A DNA stretch of 64,000 bases from Pedobacter chitinilyticus. GTDB lineage: Bacteria > Bacteroidota > Bacteroidia > Sphingobacteriales > Sphingobacteriaceae. This document shows, one piece after another, positions 44,611 through 52,700 of this stretch. Below the pieces are notes generated by a model. It was not told the origin of the DNA and did no database searches. It worked only from the letters and a program-made list of their open reading frames with translations. Within the stretch, counting starts at the first letter, position 1. Every line of letters begins with the position of its first letter. The stretch spans positions 382,603 to 446,602 of the forward strand of contig NZ_QMHN01000002.1 in the NCBI RefSeq assembly GCF_003313385.1, given 5' to 3'. The position numbers and the translations under genes were made by a program.

Positions 44611-44651
44611 TTTCATTTTTTGAAAAGCAATTGTTCAGCTAGTATTTAAGC

Positions 44652-44722
44652 AAGTCCCGCTTTCACTCATAGCCTTGGCTTCGTTACACTTCGCCTTCGG
44701 GCTAATCCGTTCAATCGGGTTT
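44652..44722. repeat. GC-richer intergenic repeat, reverse copy
   Basis: AAGTCCCGCTTTCACTCATA through TCCGTTCAATCGGGTTT. Its reverse complement begins AAACCCGAT and ends GAAAGCGGGAC, like 21476-21540 (AAACCCGAC...AAAGCGGATGGCGGGG). Confidence 0.5.
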
Positions 44723-44741
44723 ATACCACAAAAACCTGTAA

Positions 44742-44827
44742 GCAAATCTTTGCGCTCTTTACGAAACTCTTCATATTCTTTGCGTTAAAGATAAACCGCA
44801 AAGATTTTAAGAAGTCGCAAAGCACGG
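44742..44827. repeat. Imperfect inverted repeat rich in CTTTGCG/CGCAAAG
   Basis: ATCTTTGCG and ATTCTTTGCGTT on the left face AACCGCAAAGATT and GTCGCAAAGC on the right. This looks like a degenerate stem of intergenic type. Confidence 0.4.
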
Positions 44828-44897
44828 AAAAACTAAACTTGCCCTTCGTCCTAAAATAAAACAACTTTCCAATGACAACAGAAACATCCTTGTCTTC

Positions 44898-44905
44898 TAA
44901 ATTTG
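44898..44905 (+). promoter_or_regulatory. -7 box TAAATTTG
   Basis: Exact TAnnTTTG match 19 bases before the ATG at 44925. Confidence 0.45.
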
Positions 44906-44924
44906 TATAAAACCTTTAATCATT

Positions 44925-45938
44925 ATGAAAGCAGTAGGATTTAAAACTTCCCTTCCCATATCAGATCCCAATAGTTTTATTGAGTTTGAAACTGAAAAAC
45001 CTAGTCCTGTAGGACATGAATTACTTATTAAAATAAAAGCAATTGCCGTTAACCCTGTCGATTTTAAAATCAGACAAAATGCGGCAAAAGATACCATATT
45101 AGAACAACCAAAAATTATTGGCTGGGATGCCACTGGTGTGGTAAAAGCAGTCGGTGAAAACGTTACCCTATTTAAAGTTGGCGATGAAGTATATTACGCG
45201 GGTGATATTACCAAACCAGGTTGCAATGCCGAATTTCAAGTAGTTGACGAGCGCATTGTCGGCAAAAAACCTAAAAGTTTAAGCGATCAGGCTGCTGCAG
45301 CCATACCACTTACAGCACTTACCGCTTGGGAAATCTTATTTGATAGAATTAGGATCAGTGCTGAAAAAGACAAAGGCAAAACCTTGCTCATTATCGGCGG
45401 TGCTGGTGGTGTAGGCTCCATTGCCATCCAATTAGCTAAAAAAATTACCAATCTTAAAGTCATCGCCACCGCATCAAGACCAGAAACCATCGAATGGTGC
45501 AAACAAATGGGCGCCGATGTAGTAGTCAACCATAAAAACCTTTTGGAGGAAGTGAGAAATGCAGGATTTCAATTTGTAGACTTCATTGTAGACTTTGTAG
45601 ACACCAATAGCTATTGGGACGTTATGGCCGAATTAATTAAACCACAAGGCCACATCGCTTCTATTACCGGTAGTGCAACTCCAGTAGCATTAAATAAACT
45701 AAAAACGAAAAGCGCTAGTTTTTCTTGGGAATTCATGTATACACGATCGACCTTTCAAACGGAAGATATGATTGAACAACACCAAATATTAAATAAAGTG
45801 GCTGATTTATTAGACGAAGGTATCCTTGTGAATACGCTTACGCAAACCTTCCAAGGACTTTCTGCGGAAAGCCTAAAGCAAGCACATCAGCAGTTAGAGT
45901 CGGGAACGACCATTGGAAAATTGGCGATTAAGTACTAG
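44925..45938 (+). CDS. Zinc-type alcohol dehydrogenase family reductase (quinone oxidoreductase-like)
   Basis: A 337-residue medium-chain dehydrogenase/reductase. The GroES-like N-terminus contains A-I-A-V-N-P-V-D-F-K-I-R-Q and I-I-G-W-D-A-T-G-V-V. The nucleotide-binding motif is G-G-A-G-G-V-G-S-I-A-I-Q-L-A-K near residue 160. The catalytic zinc cysteines of true alcohol dehydrogenases are absent, so it is probably an NADPH-dependent quinone or enone reductase of the adh_fam_1 type. The substrate is unknown. It has its own -7 box and converges on the Fur-family gene. Confidence 0.88.
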   Translation: MKAVGFKTSLPISDPNSFIEFETEKPSPVGHELLIKIKAIAVNPVDFKIRQNAAKDTILEQPKIIGWDATGVVKAVGENVTLFKVGDEVYYAGDITKPGCNAEFQVVDERIVGKKPKSLSDQAAAAIPLTALTAWEILFDRIRISAEKDKGKTLLIIGGAGGVGSIAIQLAKKITNLKVIATASRPETIEWCKQMGADVVVNHKNLLEEVRNAGFQFVDFIVDFVDTNSYWDVMAELIKPQGHIASITGSATPVALNKLKTKSASFSWEFMYTRSTFQTEDMIEQHQILNKVADLLDEGILVNTLTQTFQGLSAESLKQAHQQLESGTTIGKLAIKY

Positions 45939-45970
45939 GCAGCAACCTACTTATTTGAAGTTAAGAAAAT

Positions 45971-46354
45971 TTAAAGTTCCGAACACTTAGGGCACAAACC
46001 AGAAAGCGTGAAATTTACTTCCTTTACCTGATATTTATTCGGCAATTTGAACGAAGGAATGACATCCTCCAGGCAGGTAACAGATTTGCACTTTTCACAG
46101 CTAAAATGCAGGTGATTATGATGATGCTGGGTTTCACAATCGTGGCACTCAGCATATTTAATCACCCCATCTACATTCACAATCCTATGAACAGAGCCCT
46201 CATCAACCAATCGATCTAATACCCTGTAAATGGTTACGCGGTCACACAAATCATTTAGTTCATGCTGAATTTCGGCATGCGACAAAGCCACTTCTGAATT
46301 GCTGATGAGCTTTTTGATTTCTGTTTTCGCTATAGTATTCCTTGTAATCTTCAT
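45971..46354 (-). CDS. Fur-family transcriptional regulator
   Basis: A 127-residue protein with an N-terminal winged helix (L-S-H-A-E-I-Q-H-E-L...C-D-R-V-T-I-Y-R-V-L-D-R-L-V-D-E-G) and a C-terminal metal-binding part with H-H-H-N-H-L-H-F-S-C-E-K-C-K-S-V-T-C and a closing G-L-C-P-K-C. The two Cys pairs fit the structural zinc site. It could sense zinc, iron or peroxide; sequence alone does not decide among Zur, Fur and PerR. It is slightly shorter than E. coli Fur (148). It lies alone, downstream of MoxR on the same strand; its own -7 box (46372-46379) sits in the gap. Confidence 0.88.
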   Translation of the reverse strand: MKITRNTIAKTEIKKLISNSEVALSHAEIQHELNDLCDRVTIYRVLDRLVDEGSVHRIVNVDGVIKYAECHDCETQHHHNHLHFSCEKCKSVTCLEDVIPSFKLPNKYQVKEVNFTLSGLCPKCSEL

Positions 46355-46371
46355 TTTATAAAAAGCTGATA

Positions 46372-46379
46372 CAAATATA
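46372..46379 (-). promoter_or_regulatory. -7 box TATATTTG for the Fur-family gene
   Basis: Exact TAnnTTTG on the minus strand, 17 bases before the ATG. Confidence 0.45.
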
Positions 46380-46433
46380 CGAAATATTGGCCATCAACTT
46401 ATTGATAGACCAATTTGACACCCAGTAGGGATT

Positions 46434-47396
46434 CTAAAATAAGTTCTTAATGATTTGCTCAGTAGTTAAGCCTTCTGCCTCTGCTCTATAATTACGTACA
46501 ATTCTATGGCGTAAAATGGCCTCAGCTACTGCCTGTACATCTTCAATATCAGGAGCATACTTTCCAGAGATGGCTGCGTGGCATTTAGCACCTAAAACCA
46601 AGAACTGCGATGCCCTTGGTCCAGCACCCCACGAAATAAAGTTATTGATTTCAGCCGTAGCGAACTCGCTATTAGGACGTGTTTTTGCAACCAGCTTCAC
46701 TGCATATTCCAACACATTATCTGTTACTGGAATATTTCTGATCAATTTTTGGAAATATTGAATTTCGCTGGCATTAATGATTTTTTGCAAATCAACCGTT
46801 CGATTACTTGTGGTATTTTTTACAATCATTAATTCATCAGCAAATGCTGGATAATCTAACGAAATATTGAACATGAAACGGTCCAACTGCGCTTCTGGTA
46901 ATGGATAAGTTCCCTCCTGTTCAATTGGATTTTGAGTAGCCAATACAAAAAATGGCTGAGGTAGACTATGGGTAACTCCCGCAGCGGTTACAGCCTTTTC
47001 CTGCATTGCTTCTAACAATGCGGCCTGCGTTTTAGGTGGCGTACGGTTAATCTCATCCGCCAAAATAATATTCGAGAAAATTGGGCCTTTAATAAATTTA
47101 AAGTGTCTATCCTCTCCCAAAATTTCTGCCCCGATAATATCGCTAGGCATCAAATCTGGCGTAAACTGAATACGGTTAAAATCAAGGTCTAATACATTAG
47201 CAACGGTTTGCACCAAAAGTGTTTTGGCCAATCCTGGCACACCTACTAACAAACAATGCCCATTGCTAAAAATAGCAATGAGCACTGATTTTACAATTTC
47301 GTCTTGTCCAATTACAACTTTACCTATTTCGGCTTGTATATTCTTGAACGATTGATGCAGGGCATCAACAGCTTCTACCTCGTTTTTAAACTGCAT
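46434..47396 (-). CDS. MoxR-type AAA+ ATPase
   Basis: A 320-residue AAA+ protein. Walker A is G-V-P-G-L-A-K-T near residues 54-61, followed by R-I-Q-F-T-P-D-L-M-P-S-D-I-I-G, Walker B I-L-A-D-E-I-N-R-T-P-P-K-T-Q-A-A-L-L-E-A-M-Q-E, sensor A-T-Q-N-P-I-E-Q-E-G-T-Y-P-L-P-E-A-Q-L-D-R-F, and a C-terminal lid with G-A-G-P-R-A-S-Q. MoxR ATPases help mature or assemble protein complexes, usually with DUF58 or VWA partners. None follows here; instead it sits three bases after a SurA-like gene, so the pair may act together in envelope folding. Confidence 0.92.
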   Translation of the reverse strand: MQFKNEVEAVDALHQSFKNIQAEIGKVVIGQDEIVKSVLIAIFSNGHCLLVGVPGLAKTLLVQTVANVLDLDFNRIQFTPDLMPSDIIGAEILGEDRHFKFIKGPIFSNIILADEINRTPPKTQAALLEAMQEKAVTAAGVTHSLPQPFFVLATQNPIEQEGTYPLPEAQLDRFMFNISLDYPAFADELMIVKNTTSNRTVDLQKIINASEIQYFQKLIRNIPVTDNVLEYAVKLVAKTRPNSEFATAEINNFISWGAGPRASQFLVLGAKCHAAISGKYAPDIEDVQAVAEAILRHRIVRNYRAEAEGLTTEQIIKNLF

Positions 47397-47399
47397 TCG

Positions 47400-48773
47400 C
47401 TATTTACTGTCTTTATCTTTCTTCAACCAAATTTTCAGCTCGTCACAAGTGGCAAACTCATCATCAACTTTAATATAAGTAGTTTCCCTTCTTTTTTCAA
47501 ACCATTCACTAATTTTCTTACTTTTCTTCTCTCCTTCGGCCTGTTCTTTAAATTTAGGATAATCCTGCTCCAAACTAGCTTTATGCGGCGGTATTTTAGA
47601 TTTTAGGAAAAAGATTTTATAACCTTCTTTACCACTTTGTGGATCACTAAATTTTACGGGTTGTGAAACACTTCCGACTTTCATGGTATCAATCACTACG
47701 AACACTGCCGGATCTAATTTTTCGATAGGAAGAAAAGTTGTTCTAGCAGTTTGGTTATCTGCATAAAGCATCATACCACCATTGTATTGTGTTTCTTTAT
47801 TATCTGAATAAAGAGATGCAGCAGCAGCAAACGGTAATTTTTTACCGATAATATCTTGGTAAATACTATCTGCTTTCAATTTAGTACGCTCTAGACTTTG
47901 TGGTGTGCTTTGCGGACGGATCAAAATATGCCTCACATGCGCTTGCTCACCCCTACGTTCTATTACCTGTACAATATGATAACCATATTCTGTTTCAAAA
48001 ACAGGCGACATCTCCCCTGCTTTAAGTTTAAAAGCCCAAGCGGTAAATTCCTTCACCATGGTTTGCCTATCAATAAATCCATAGTCACCACCTTCTGATG
48101 CCGAACCTGGGTCTTCTGAATATGATTTGGCCAAGAAACCAAAATCTTCACCACTTTTTACACGTAAACGGAGTGCTTCCAGTTTATCATAATATTTTTG
48201 CTTTTCAGCTTTAGTCAATTTAGGTTGCAATACAATTTCACCTACTTCTACCTCAGCACCAATATCAGGTAAACTATCTTTAGGGTAGCTATCAAAATAT
48301 TTTTTTACTTCTAAAGGCGTTACACTCGTATTTTCGGTAATTTTTGCTTGCATTTTTTGAGCAATCAAACCTTCTTTTACATCTGTTCTCATCTCATCTT
48401 TATATTGCAATAAAGATTTTTGCAAGAATTGCTCTAAACGTTCTTGCCCACCCATACGTTGAACCTGATAACGCATTTTTCTATCCAATTCATCGTCAAC
48501 TTGGCTCTCTTCCACAACGATAGAGTCAATTTCAGCCTGTTGTTTCAAAAGTTTCTGGATGAGCATTTGCTGTAAGAAATAGCATTTAGCCCTTGGATCT
48601 GCAGGGTTCCCCTGATTTAAATAAATCGCATATTGTTGATTAAGGTCGGAAAGCAAGATGATATTACTACCTACTACCGCTACCACCTTATCCAAATTAG
48701 GATTTGTATTTTGCGCCTTAACATTCAAAAACAAGCACATCAAAAGGCCTGCTATTGATAAAAATCTCTTCAT
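47400..48773 (-). CDS. surA: SurA-type periplasmic peptidyl-prolyl isomerase
   Basis: A 457-residue exported chaperone. The signal peptide is 1-20. The N-terminal SurA helical domain begins D-K-V-V-A-V-V-G-S-N-I-I-L-L-S-D-L. Two parvulin domains follow: one near 180-280 (E-D-F-G-F-L-A-K-S-Y-S-E-D-P-G-S-A-S-E-G-G-D-Y-G-F) and one near 285-400 (V-R-H-I-L-I-R-P...Y-N-G-G-M-M). It should help outer-membrane proteins fold in the periplasm. A -7 box TAACTTTG is at 48803-48810. MoxR follows three bases after the stop. A related, shorter gene lies directly upstream. Confidence 0.9.
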   Translation of the reverse strand: MKRFLSIAGLLMCLFLNVKAQNTNPNLDKVVAVVGSNIILLSDLNQQYAIYLNQGNPADPRAKCYFLQQMLIQKLLKQQAEIDSIVVEESQVDDELDRKMRYQVQRMGGQERLEQFLQKSLLQYKDEMRTDVKEGLIAQKMQAKITENTSVTPLEVKKYFDSYPKDSLPDIGAEVEVGEIVLQPKLTKAEKQKYYDKLEALRLRVKSGEDFGFLAKSYSEDPGSASEGGDYGFIDRQTMVKEFTAWAFKLKAGEMSPVFETEYGYHIVQVIERRGEQAHVRHILIRPQSTPQSLERTKLKADSIYQDIIGKKLPFAAAASLYSDNKETQYNGGMMLYADNQTARTTFLPIEKLDPAVFVVIDTMKVGSVSQPVKFSDPQSGKEGYKIFFLKSKIPPHKASLEQDYPKFKEQAEGEKKSKKISEWFEKRRETTYIKVDDEFATCDELKIWLKKDKDSK

Positions 48774-48802
48774 TAGTATGTTAAATTCTGTTGTATAATT
48801 TA

Positions 48803-48810
48803 CAAAGTTA
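48803..48810 (-). promoter_or_regulatory. -7 box TAACTTTG for surA
   Basis: Exact TAnnTTTG on the minus strand, 29 bases before the ATG. TTTG (minus) at 48835-48838 is 24 bases further upstream. Confidence 0.4.
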
Positions 48811-48842
48811 AAATTATTGAGCGTAGTCTCTTAACAAAGCCA

Positions 48843-49433
48843 TTATTGCTTCGCCAATTTTTTAAGCTCAGATTGGTTCACCTTAATTTTATATTTGGAC
48901 CTTAAGCTGCTAATCCAATCATTTTCCAGCTGTTGTTGGTAATCACCTATCACCTGCCCTCTCACCTCGCTAAATTGTTTGCCTTCATACTTTTTGGCAT
49001 TAGTAGCAAAATAAGTTTTAATCTGTTCTTCATCATCTTGTGCTTTCGACCATATTTTCTGCTCGCAAACATTGAACATCAGCACGCCTTCCCTATATTC
49101 ATTCATGATGTAAGCATACTCTGGTGAACTTACAGGAACTTTATTTTGGGATTTCAAAGCTTCCTCGTAGCCAGCAATTTCTTGCTTATAAGCTTCGTCA
49201 GCATCTAAACCCAATGCCTTAGCTTCTGCAACCTTCAATTTAAAGTTCACATACAACTCCAAATAAGCTGCCAAATCTTTATAATCTAGTTGATGTTCAC
49301 CAGCATGATTTTTCTTGTAAACCCATAAAAATTCCTTGCTGTTAATTGGATTTCCATTAATTGATGCCACATTTTGGGCGTATAAAAGGTTTCCAGCAAC
49401 AGTAAAAATTAGAGCTAAACAGGCTTTTTTCAC
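48843..49433 (-). CDS. SurA-like exported protein lacking the PPIase domain
   Basis: A 196-residue exported protein, start GTG at 49431-49433 (no nearby ATG). The signal peptide is 1-19. N-terminal V-A-S-I-N-G-N-P-I-N-S-K-E-F-L-W-V-Y-K-K-N and L-E-L-Y-V-N-F-K-L-K-V-A-E-A-K-A-L-G-L-D are the opening of the larger Bacteroidota SurA/PpiC-like proteins. The end (E-Y-R-E-G-V-L-M-F-N-V-C-E-Q-K-I-W) is their closing helix part. The parvulin domains normally found between these two pieces are missing, with only a linker around residues 95-105. So it may be a chaperone without isomerase activity. It precedes surA on the same strand. Confidence 0.8.
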   Translation of the reverse strand: MKKACLALIFTVAGNLLYAQNVASINGNPINSKEFLWVYKKNHAGEHQLDYKDLAAYLELYVNFKLKVAEAKALGLDADEAYKQEIAGYEEALKSQNKVPVSSPEYAYIMNEYREGVLMFNVCEQKIWSKAQDDEEQIKTYFATNAKKYEGKQFSEVRGQVIGDYQQQLENDWISSLRSKYKIKVNQSELKKLAKQ

Positions 49434-49525
49434 AAAAGATGCGTTTTAATTATTGGATAAAAGTAACAATTTAAGGTGCTATAATAAGATATTTAACTAA
49501 TTTTAACAGAAATTTTTCCATAAAA

Positions 49526-50104
49526 ATGAATAGCAGCCAACTTATTACTAACGCAGAAGCTTTACGTTTATTTTTTACCGAAGATGTTTACTTGGCTGGA
49601 GACATGACAACGATGGAAAATCAGCCTGTAGAACCCCCAAAACAGACTGCAGCAGTGGAGCAAGCGATTGTTGAAGTGCCCAAACTGGAAGAACCAGCGC
49701 CAAGTTACGGTCAGGTTTTCGATTTCAAATATTTGGGCAAAAACGAGAAGAAGATTCTGATCCTCGTAAACGACACTGAAAACCCAGTAAGCACAGAACA
49801 AGGAAGAGAATTGCTGAGAAAACTGGTACTTGCCATGAATCTTAAAAATGCTGACTTTGCATTGCTCAATTACTCGGCCTATACTAGTGCCAAATTTGAA
49901 CATTTAAGTGCATTTTTCTCTTGTAAGTTTCTCCTTTCTTTTGGGGTATCATCAAATGAATTAGGCCTCGGACAACAGCTATTGCATCAATTACATGTCC
50001 TCCAAAACACCAATATGATTTTCACCCATAACCTGCATGCATTGGACGCAGATGTAGCATCAAAGAAAACACTTTGGGGAACATTAAAAAACTTGAAAGT
50101 ATGA
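49526..50104 (+). CDS. Conserved-looking protein of unknown function
   Basis: A 192-residue soluble protein. After M-N-S-S-Q-L-I-T-N-A-E-A-L-R-L-F-F and a Pro/Glu-rich linker (about 32-60), the second half has an alternating strand-helix order: Y-L-G-K-N-E-K-K-I-L-I-L-V-N-D, L-R-K-L-V-L-A-M-N-L-K-N-A-D-F-A-L-L-N, F-L-L-S-F-G-V-S, and a final K-K-T-L-W-G-T-L-K-N-L. I do not recognise the family for sure; the three-layer alpha/beta order faintly recalls uracil-glycosylase-like or HolD-type folds, an unproven thought. It overlaps rdgB by four bases (ATGA), so the two genes are translationally coupled. Confidence 0.7.
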   Translation: MNSSQLITNAEALRLFFTEDVYLAGDMTTMENQPVEPPKQTAAVEQAIVEVPKLEEPAPSYGQVFDFKYLGKNEKKILILVNDTENPVSTEQGRELLRKLVLAMNLKNADFALLNYSAYTSAKFEHLSAFFSCKFLLSFGVSSNELGLGQQLLHQLHVLQNTNMIFTHNLHALDADVASKKTLWGTLKNLKV

Positions 50105-50685
50105 TCAAAAAATTGGTTTTTGCAACCAACAACACTCATAAAACAGACGAAGTTGCTAATATCCTAGCACCTGAATACCAAGTACTCAATTTAAAAGACA
50201 TCAATTGCTTGGTAGATATTCCAGAAACAGGAGACACTTTTGCCGAAAATGCTACTTTGAAAAGTACCTATGTGTACCAAAATTATCATCTAGATTGTTT
50301 TGCGGATGACAGTGGATTGGAAGTAGAAGCTTTAAACAATGAACCTGGAATTTTCTCTGCAAGATATAGTGGCATAAAGGATGACAATACCAATTTGCAG
50401 TTGTTATTGAAAAATTTAGAGGGAAAAAGCGACCGAAAAGCGAGGTTTAAAACGGTCATTTCTCTACTTAAAAATGGTGAAAACCACTTATTTGAAGGAG
50501 TGATTGAAGGCACCATTAGAACTGAACCGACGGGTTCCAAAGGGTTTGGCTACGATCCTATTTTCCAACCCGATGGATACGATATTACTTTTGCAGAAAT
50601 GGAAATGTCTGAAAAGAACAAAATAAGCCACAGAGCTTTGGCCATGCAAAAGCTGATAGATTTTCTAAGAAACGATAATAGCTAA
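50101..50685 (+). CDS. rdgB: Non-canonical purine NTP pyrophosphatase (RdgB/Ham1 family)
   Basis: A 194-residue Ham1-like enzyme. L-V-F-A-T-N-N-T-H-K-T-D-E-V near the start is the substrate-binding loop. F-A-D-D-S-G-L-E-V near residue 63 holds the metal-binding aspartates, with P-G-I-F-S-A-R-Y-S-G next. G-S-K-G-F-G-Y-D-P-I-F-Q-P and K-N-K-I-S-H-R-A complete the active site. It hydrolyses dITP, ITP and XTP to the monophosphates, keeping damaged purines out of DNA. Its ATG overlaps the preceding gene's stop, and the nine-codon longer start is not needed. Confidence 0.94.
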   Translation: MIKKLVFATNNTHKTDEVANILAPEYQVLNLKDINCLVDIPETGDTFAENATLKSTYVYQNYHLDCFADDSGLEVEALNNEPGIFSARYSGIKDDNTNLQLLLKNLEGKSDRKARFKTVISLLKNGENHLFEGVIEGTIRTEPTGSKGFGYDPIFQPDGYDITFAEMEMSEKNKISHRALAMQKLIDFLRNDNS

Positions 50686-50753
50686 ATTCTTGAAATATCA
50701 CCACTTCGTCGTTTATTCATCATTTATGGTATTGATTGGAGAGTTGCATTTAA

Positions 50754-50786
50754 AGACTTACGAAGTTTTCGAAACTTCGTAAGTCT
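50754..50786. repeat. 15-bp-arm palindrome (ACTTACGAAGTTT family), second copy
   Basis: AGACTTACGAAGTTT (50754-50768) and AAACTTCGTAAGTCT (50772-50786) flank three bases. The core is the same as at 8355-8387. Confidence 0.8.
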
Positions 50787-50830
50787 ACCTGCTAAGATGC
50801 TACAAGTAAGTCCATTTGCTAAGATAATAA

Positions 50831-50870
50831 CAAAAAGCCCCGCAATCTGGAGATTGAGGGGCTTAATTTT
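50831..50870. terminator. Bidirectional intrinsic terminator
   Basis: AAGCCCC/GGGGCTT outer and CAATCT/AGATTG inner stems around GG, with one mismatch; T-runs on both strands. It lies between convergent rdgB and serine hydrolase genes. Confidence 0.82.
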
Positions 50871-50882
50871 TAAGCGATAAAA

Positions 50883-52700
50883 TTACTTTTTACTTTTATC
50901 TATTGCTCGGTTAATCACATCTTGTATGCGTGGACGGATATTTAACTTCCCTAACATTTCACTTACGGTAGGGTGCACACGATTAGTTAAAATAACGTAA
51001 ACCATGTTGCGAGATGGGTCTGTCCAAACGCCAATTCCAGTGTAACCAGTATGTCCAAAAGTTTGTGGCGAAGCCAATTCAGAAGGATATTTTTTACTCA
51101 AATCTGGATCCCATCTGTCAAAACCTAGGCCTCTTCTGCTCACATCAGATTGCTTGCTGGTAAACATTTCTACCGTTTGTGGTGTAAAATATTGTTCTCC
51201 GCCATAAGTTCCTTTGTTTAACAACATTTGATTGTAAATAGCTAAATCATTAGCGGTACCAAATAAACCTGCATGACCAGCTACTCCCCCTTTTAAGGCC
51301 GCACCTTGGTCATGTACATAACCTTCTAGCAAGGTTTTTCTAAACACTTTATCATCTTCTGTGGGCACAATTCGGTCCTTTGGAAATCTATTTCTTGGCA
51401 AGTATCCTGCAGTTTGCATCCCCAATGGGACATAAAAATTTTGTTGTACATATTGATCTTCTGGTATTTCTGAAATATGCTCTACAATATCCTGCATCAC
51501 GTACATACTGATATCGCTATATACATAACTCCCTCTGGTTTTAATTGGAGAGTTCAGCATTTTTGGCCACATGAAATCGTTAAAGAAACCCTTTTTGATA
51601 TAGTAGTTATCGGCTACTTTGGTTGGATAAGCCGCTGAAGAATCTCTACTGTAATCGCCTTCCTTCACAAAGTTATGAAACGGGATGTAAGGGATAAATC
51701 CTGCTTGATGCAGCATCACCTCTCTCACATTAATTCCATTCATGGGCGTGTTGCGGGCCTTTGCAATATAATAGCCTACGTTGGTATCTAATTTTAGCTT
51801 ATTTTGTTCTACCAAACGCATTACACTTGGCGTGGTTGCAGTTGTTTTGGTTACCGACGCCAAATCAAAAATATCCGTCACTTTATCGGCAATTTGGTTA
51901 TCATAAGTGTGATAACCGAAAGCTTTATTGTAAATCACCTTTCCATCTTTTGCAACTAGTACCACCATGCCTGGAGAGGCTTTCTTAGCAATTCCTTCGT
52001 TTACAATGTCATCAATTTCTCTTAAATCATTACTGTTTACCCCTGCATCTTCGGGTACCGTATATTTCAAACGAGTAGCTTGGGTAAGATAGCCCGTTCC
52101 CTGTACGTATTTAGCAGAATAAGTTTTATCCAACATTTGAGTAGCTCCAATACCACCAAATATAAATTGCGGCACGACCAAAGCAGCTTCTTCATTATCC
52201 TCTGAACTCCAAACCAAGGGCGCATTCAACTGATCAAAAGAACTTAAAGCATTTCCATTACCAAACAGAGCCACTACTACTTCTTTGCTTTTGGCCAAAT
52301 TGCCAATAAAACTGATATACTTTGCATTCTTGGCCATATCACTATTTAACGCCACAATAATGGTATTGTAGAACTTCAGATCATCTTCCAAATCATTTAA
52401 AGTGGTGGAATCTGCGTATTTGGCAGCACTTAAACTACTCACTGGGGCATACTTATTTAAAAGGCTATCAAAGCCGATTTGATAGGCATATCCCAAGCCA
52501 ATAGATGCTATTTTCTTCTCGGCCAACCCTATCACTGGAATGAAATTTTGATAGTTATTAAGCAATACCGTATGCTTCACTACATCGTTCATTTTGTTTA
52601 AACGATTTTGGTTTTGTTTATGATCTTGGGCGCAGGCAGTAAAGGAAACAACAGCAGTTAAACAAATGGCAATCACGCCCATCAGATTATTTTTTCTCAT
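50883..52700 (-). CDS. Class C beta-lactamase-like serine hydrolase fused to a GH3 C-terminal-like domain
   Basis: A 605-residue exported protein (lipoprotein-type signal F-T-A-C at 20-23). Residues about 40-215 resemble the second (alpha/beta sandwich) domain of Bacteroidota GH3 glycosidases: V-L-L-N-N-Y-Q-N-F-I-P-V, K-I-A-S-I-G-L-G, F-Y-N-T-I-I-V-A-L-N. Residues 220-600 are a serine beta-lactamase/esterase domain with S-V-T-K (Ser282, Lys285), a Y-S-D motif and H-T-G-Y-T-G. Larger homologues carry the GH3 catalytic barrel in front; here it is absent. Its start lies 14 bases inside the upstream amidohydrolase gene, so they are coupled. Cell-wall recycling is a possible role, by inference. 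Confidence 0.82.
   Translation of the reverse strand: MRKNNLMGVIAICLTAVVSFTACAQDHKQNQNRLNKMNDVVKHTVLLNNYQNFIPVIGLAEKKIASIGLGYAYQIGFDSLLNKYAPVSSLSAAKYADSTTLNDLEDDLKFYNTIIVALNSDMAKNAKYISFIGNLAKSKEVVVALFGNGNALSSFDQLNAPLVWSSEDNEEAALVVPQFIFGGIGATQMLDKTYSAKYVQGTGYLTQATRLKYTVPEDAGVNSNDLREIDDIVNEGIAKKASPGMVVLVAKDGKVIYNKAFGYHTYDNQIADKVTDIFDLASVTKTTATTPSVMRLVEQNKLKLDTNVGYYIAKARNTPMNGINVREVMLHQAGFIPYIPFHNFVKEGDYSRDSSAAYPTKVADNYYIKKGFFNDFMWPKMLNSPIKTRGSYVYSDISMYVMQDIVEHISEIPEDQYVQQNFYVPLGMQTAGYLPRNRFPKDRIVPTEDDKVFRKTLLEGYVHDQGAALKGGVAGHAGLFGTANDLAIYNQMLLNKGTYGGEQYFTPQTVEMFTSKQSDVSRRGLGFDRWDPDLSKKYPSELASPQTFGHTGYTGIGVWTDPSRNMVYVILTNRVHPTVSEMLGKLNIRPRIQDVINRAIDKSKK

Larger units (their letters stand above)
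44611..44924. other. Repeat-bearing gap
   Basis: No gene is seen. It contains the reverse-oriented GC-richer repeat (44652-44722), a CTTTGCG/CGCAAAG-rich imperfect inverted repeat (about 44742-44827) and the -7 box of the next gene. Confidence 0.6.
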
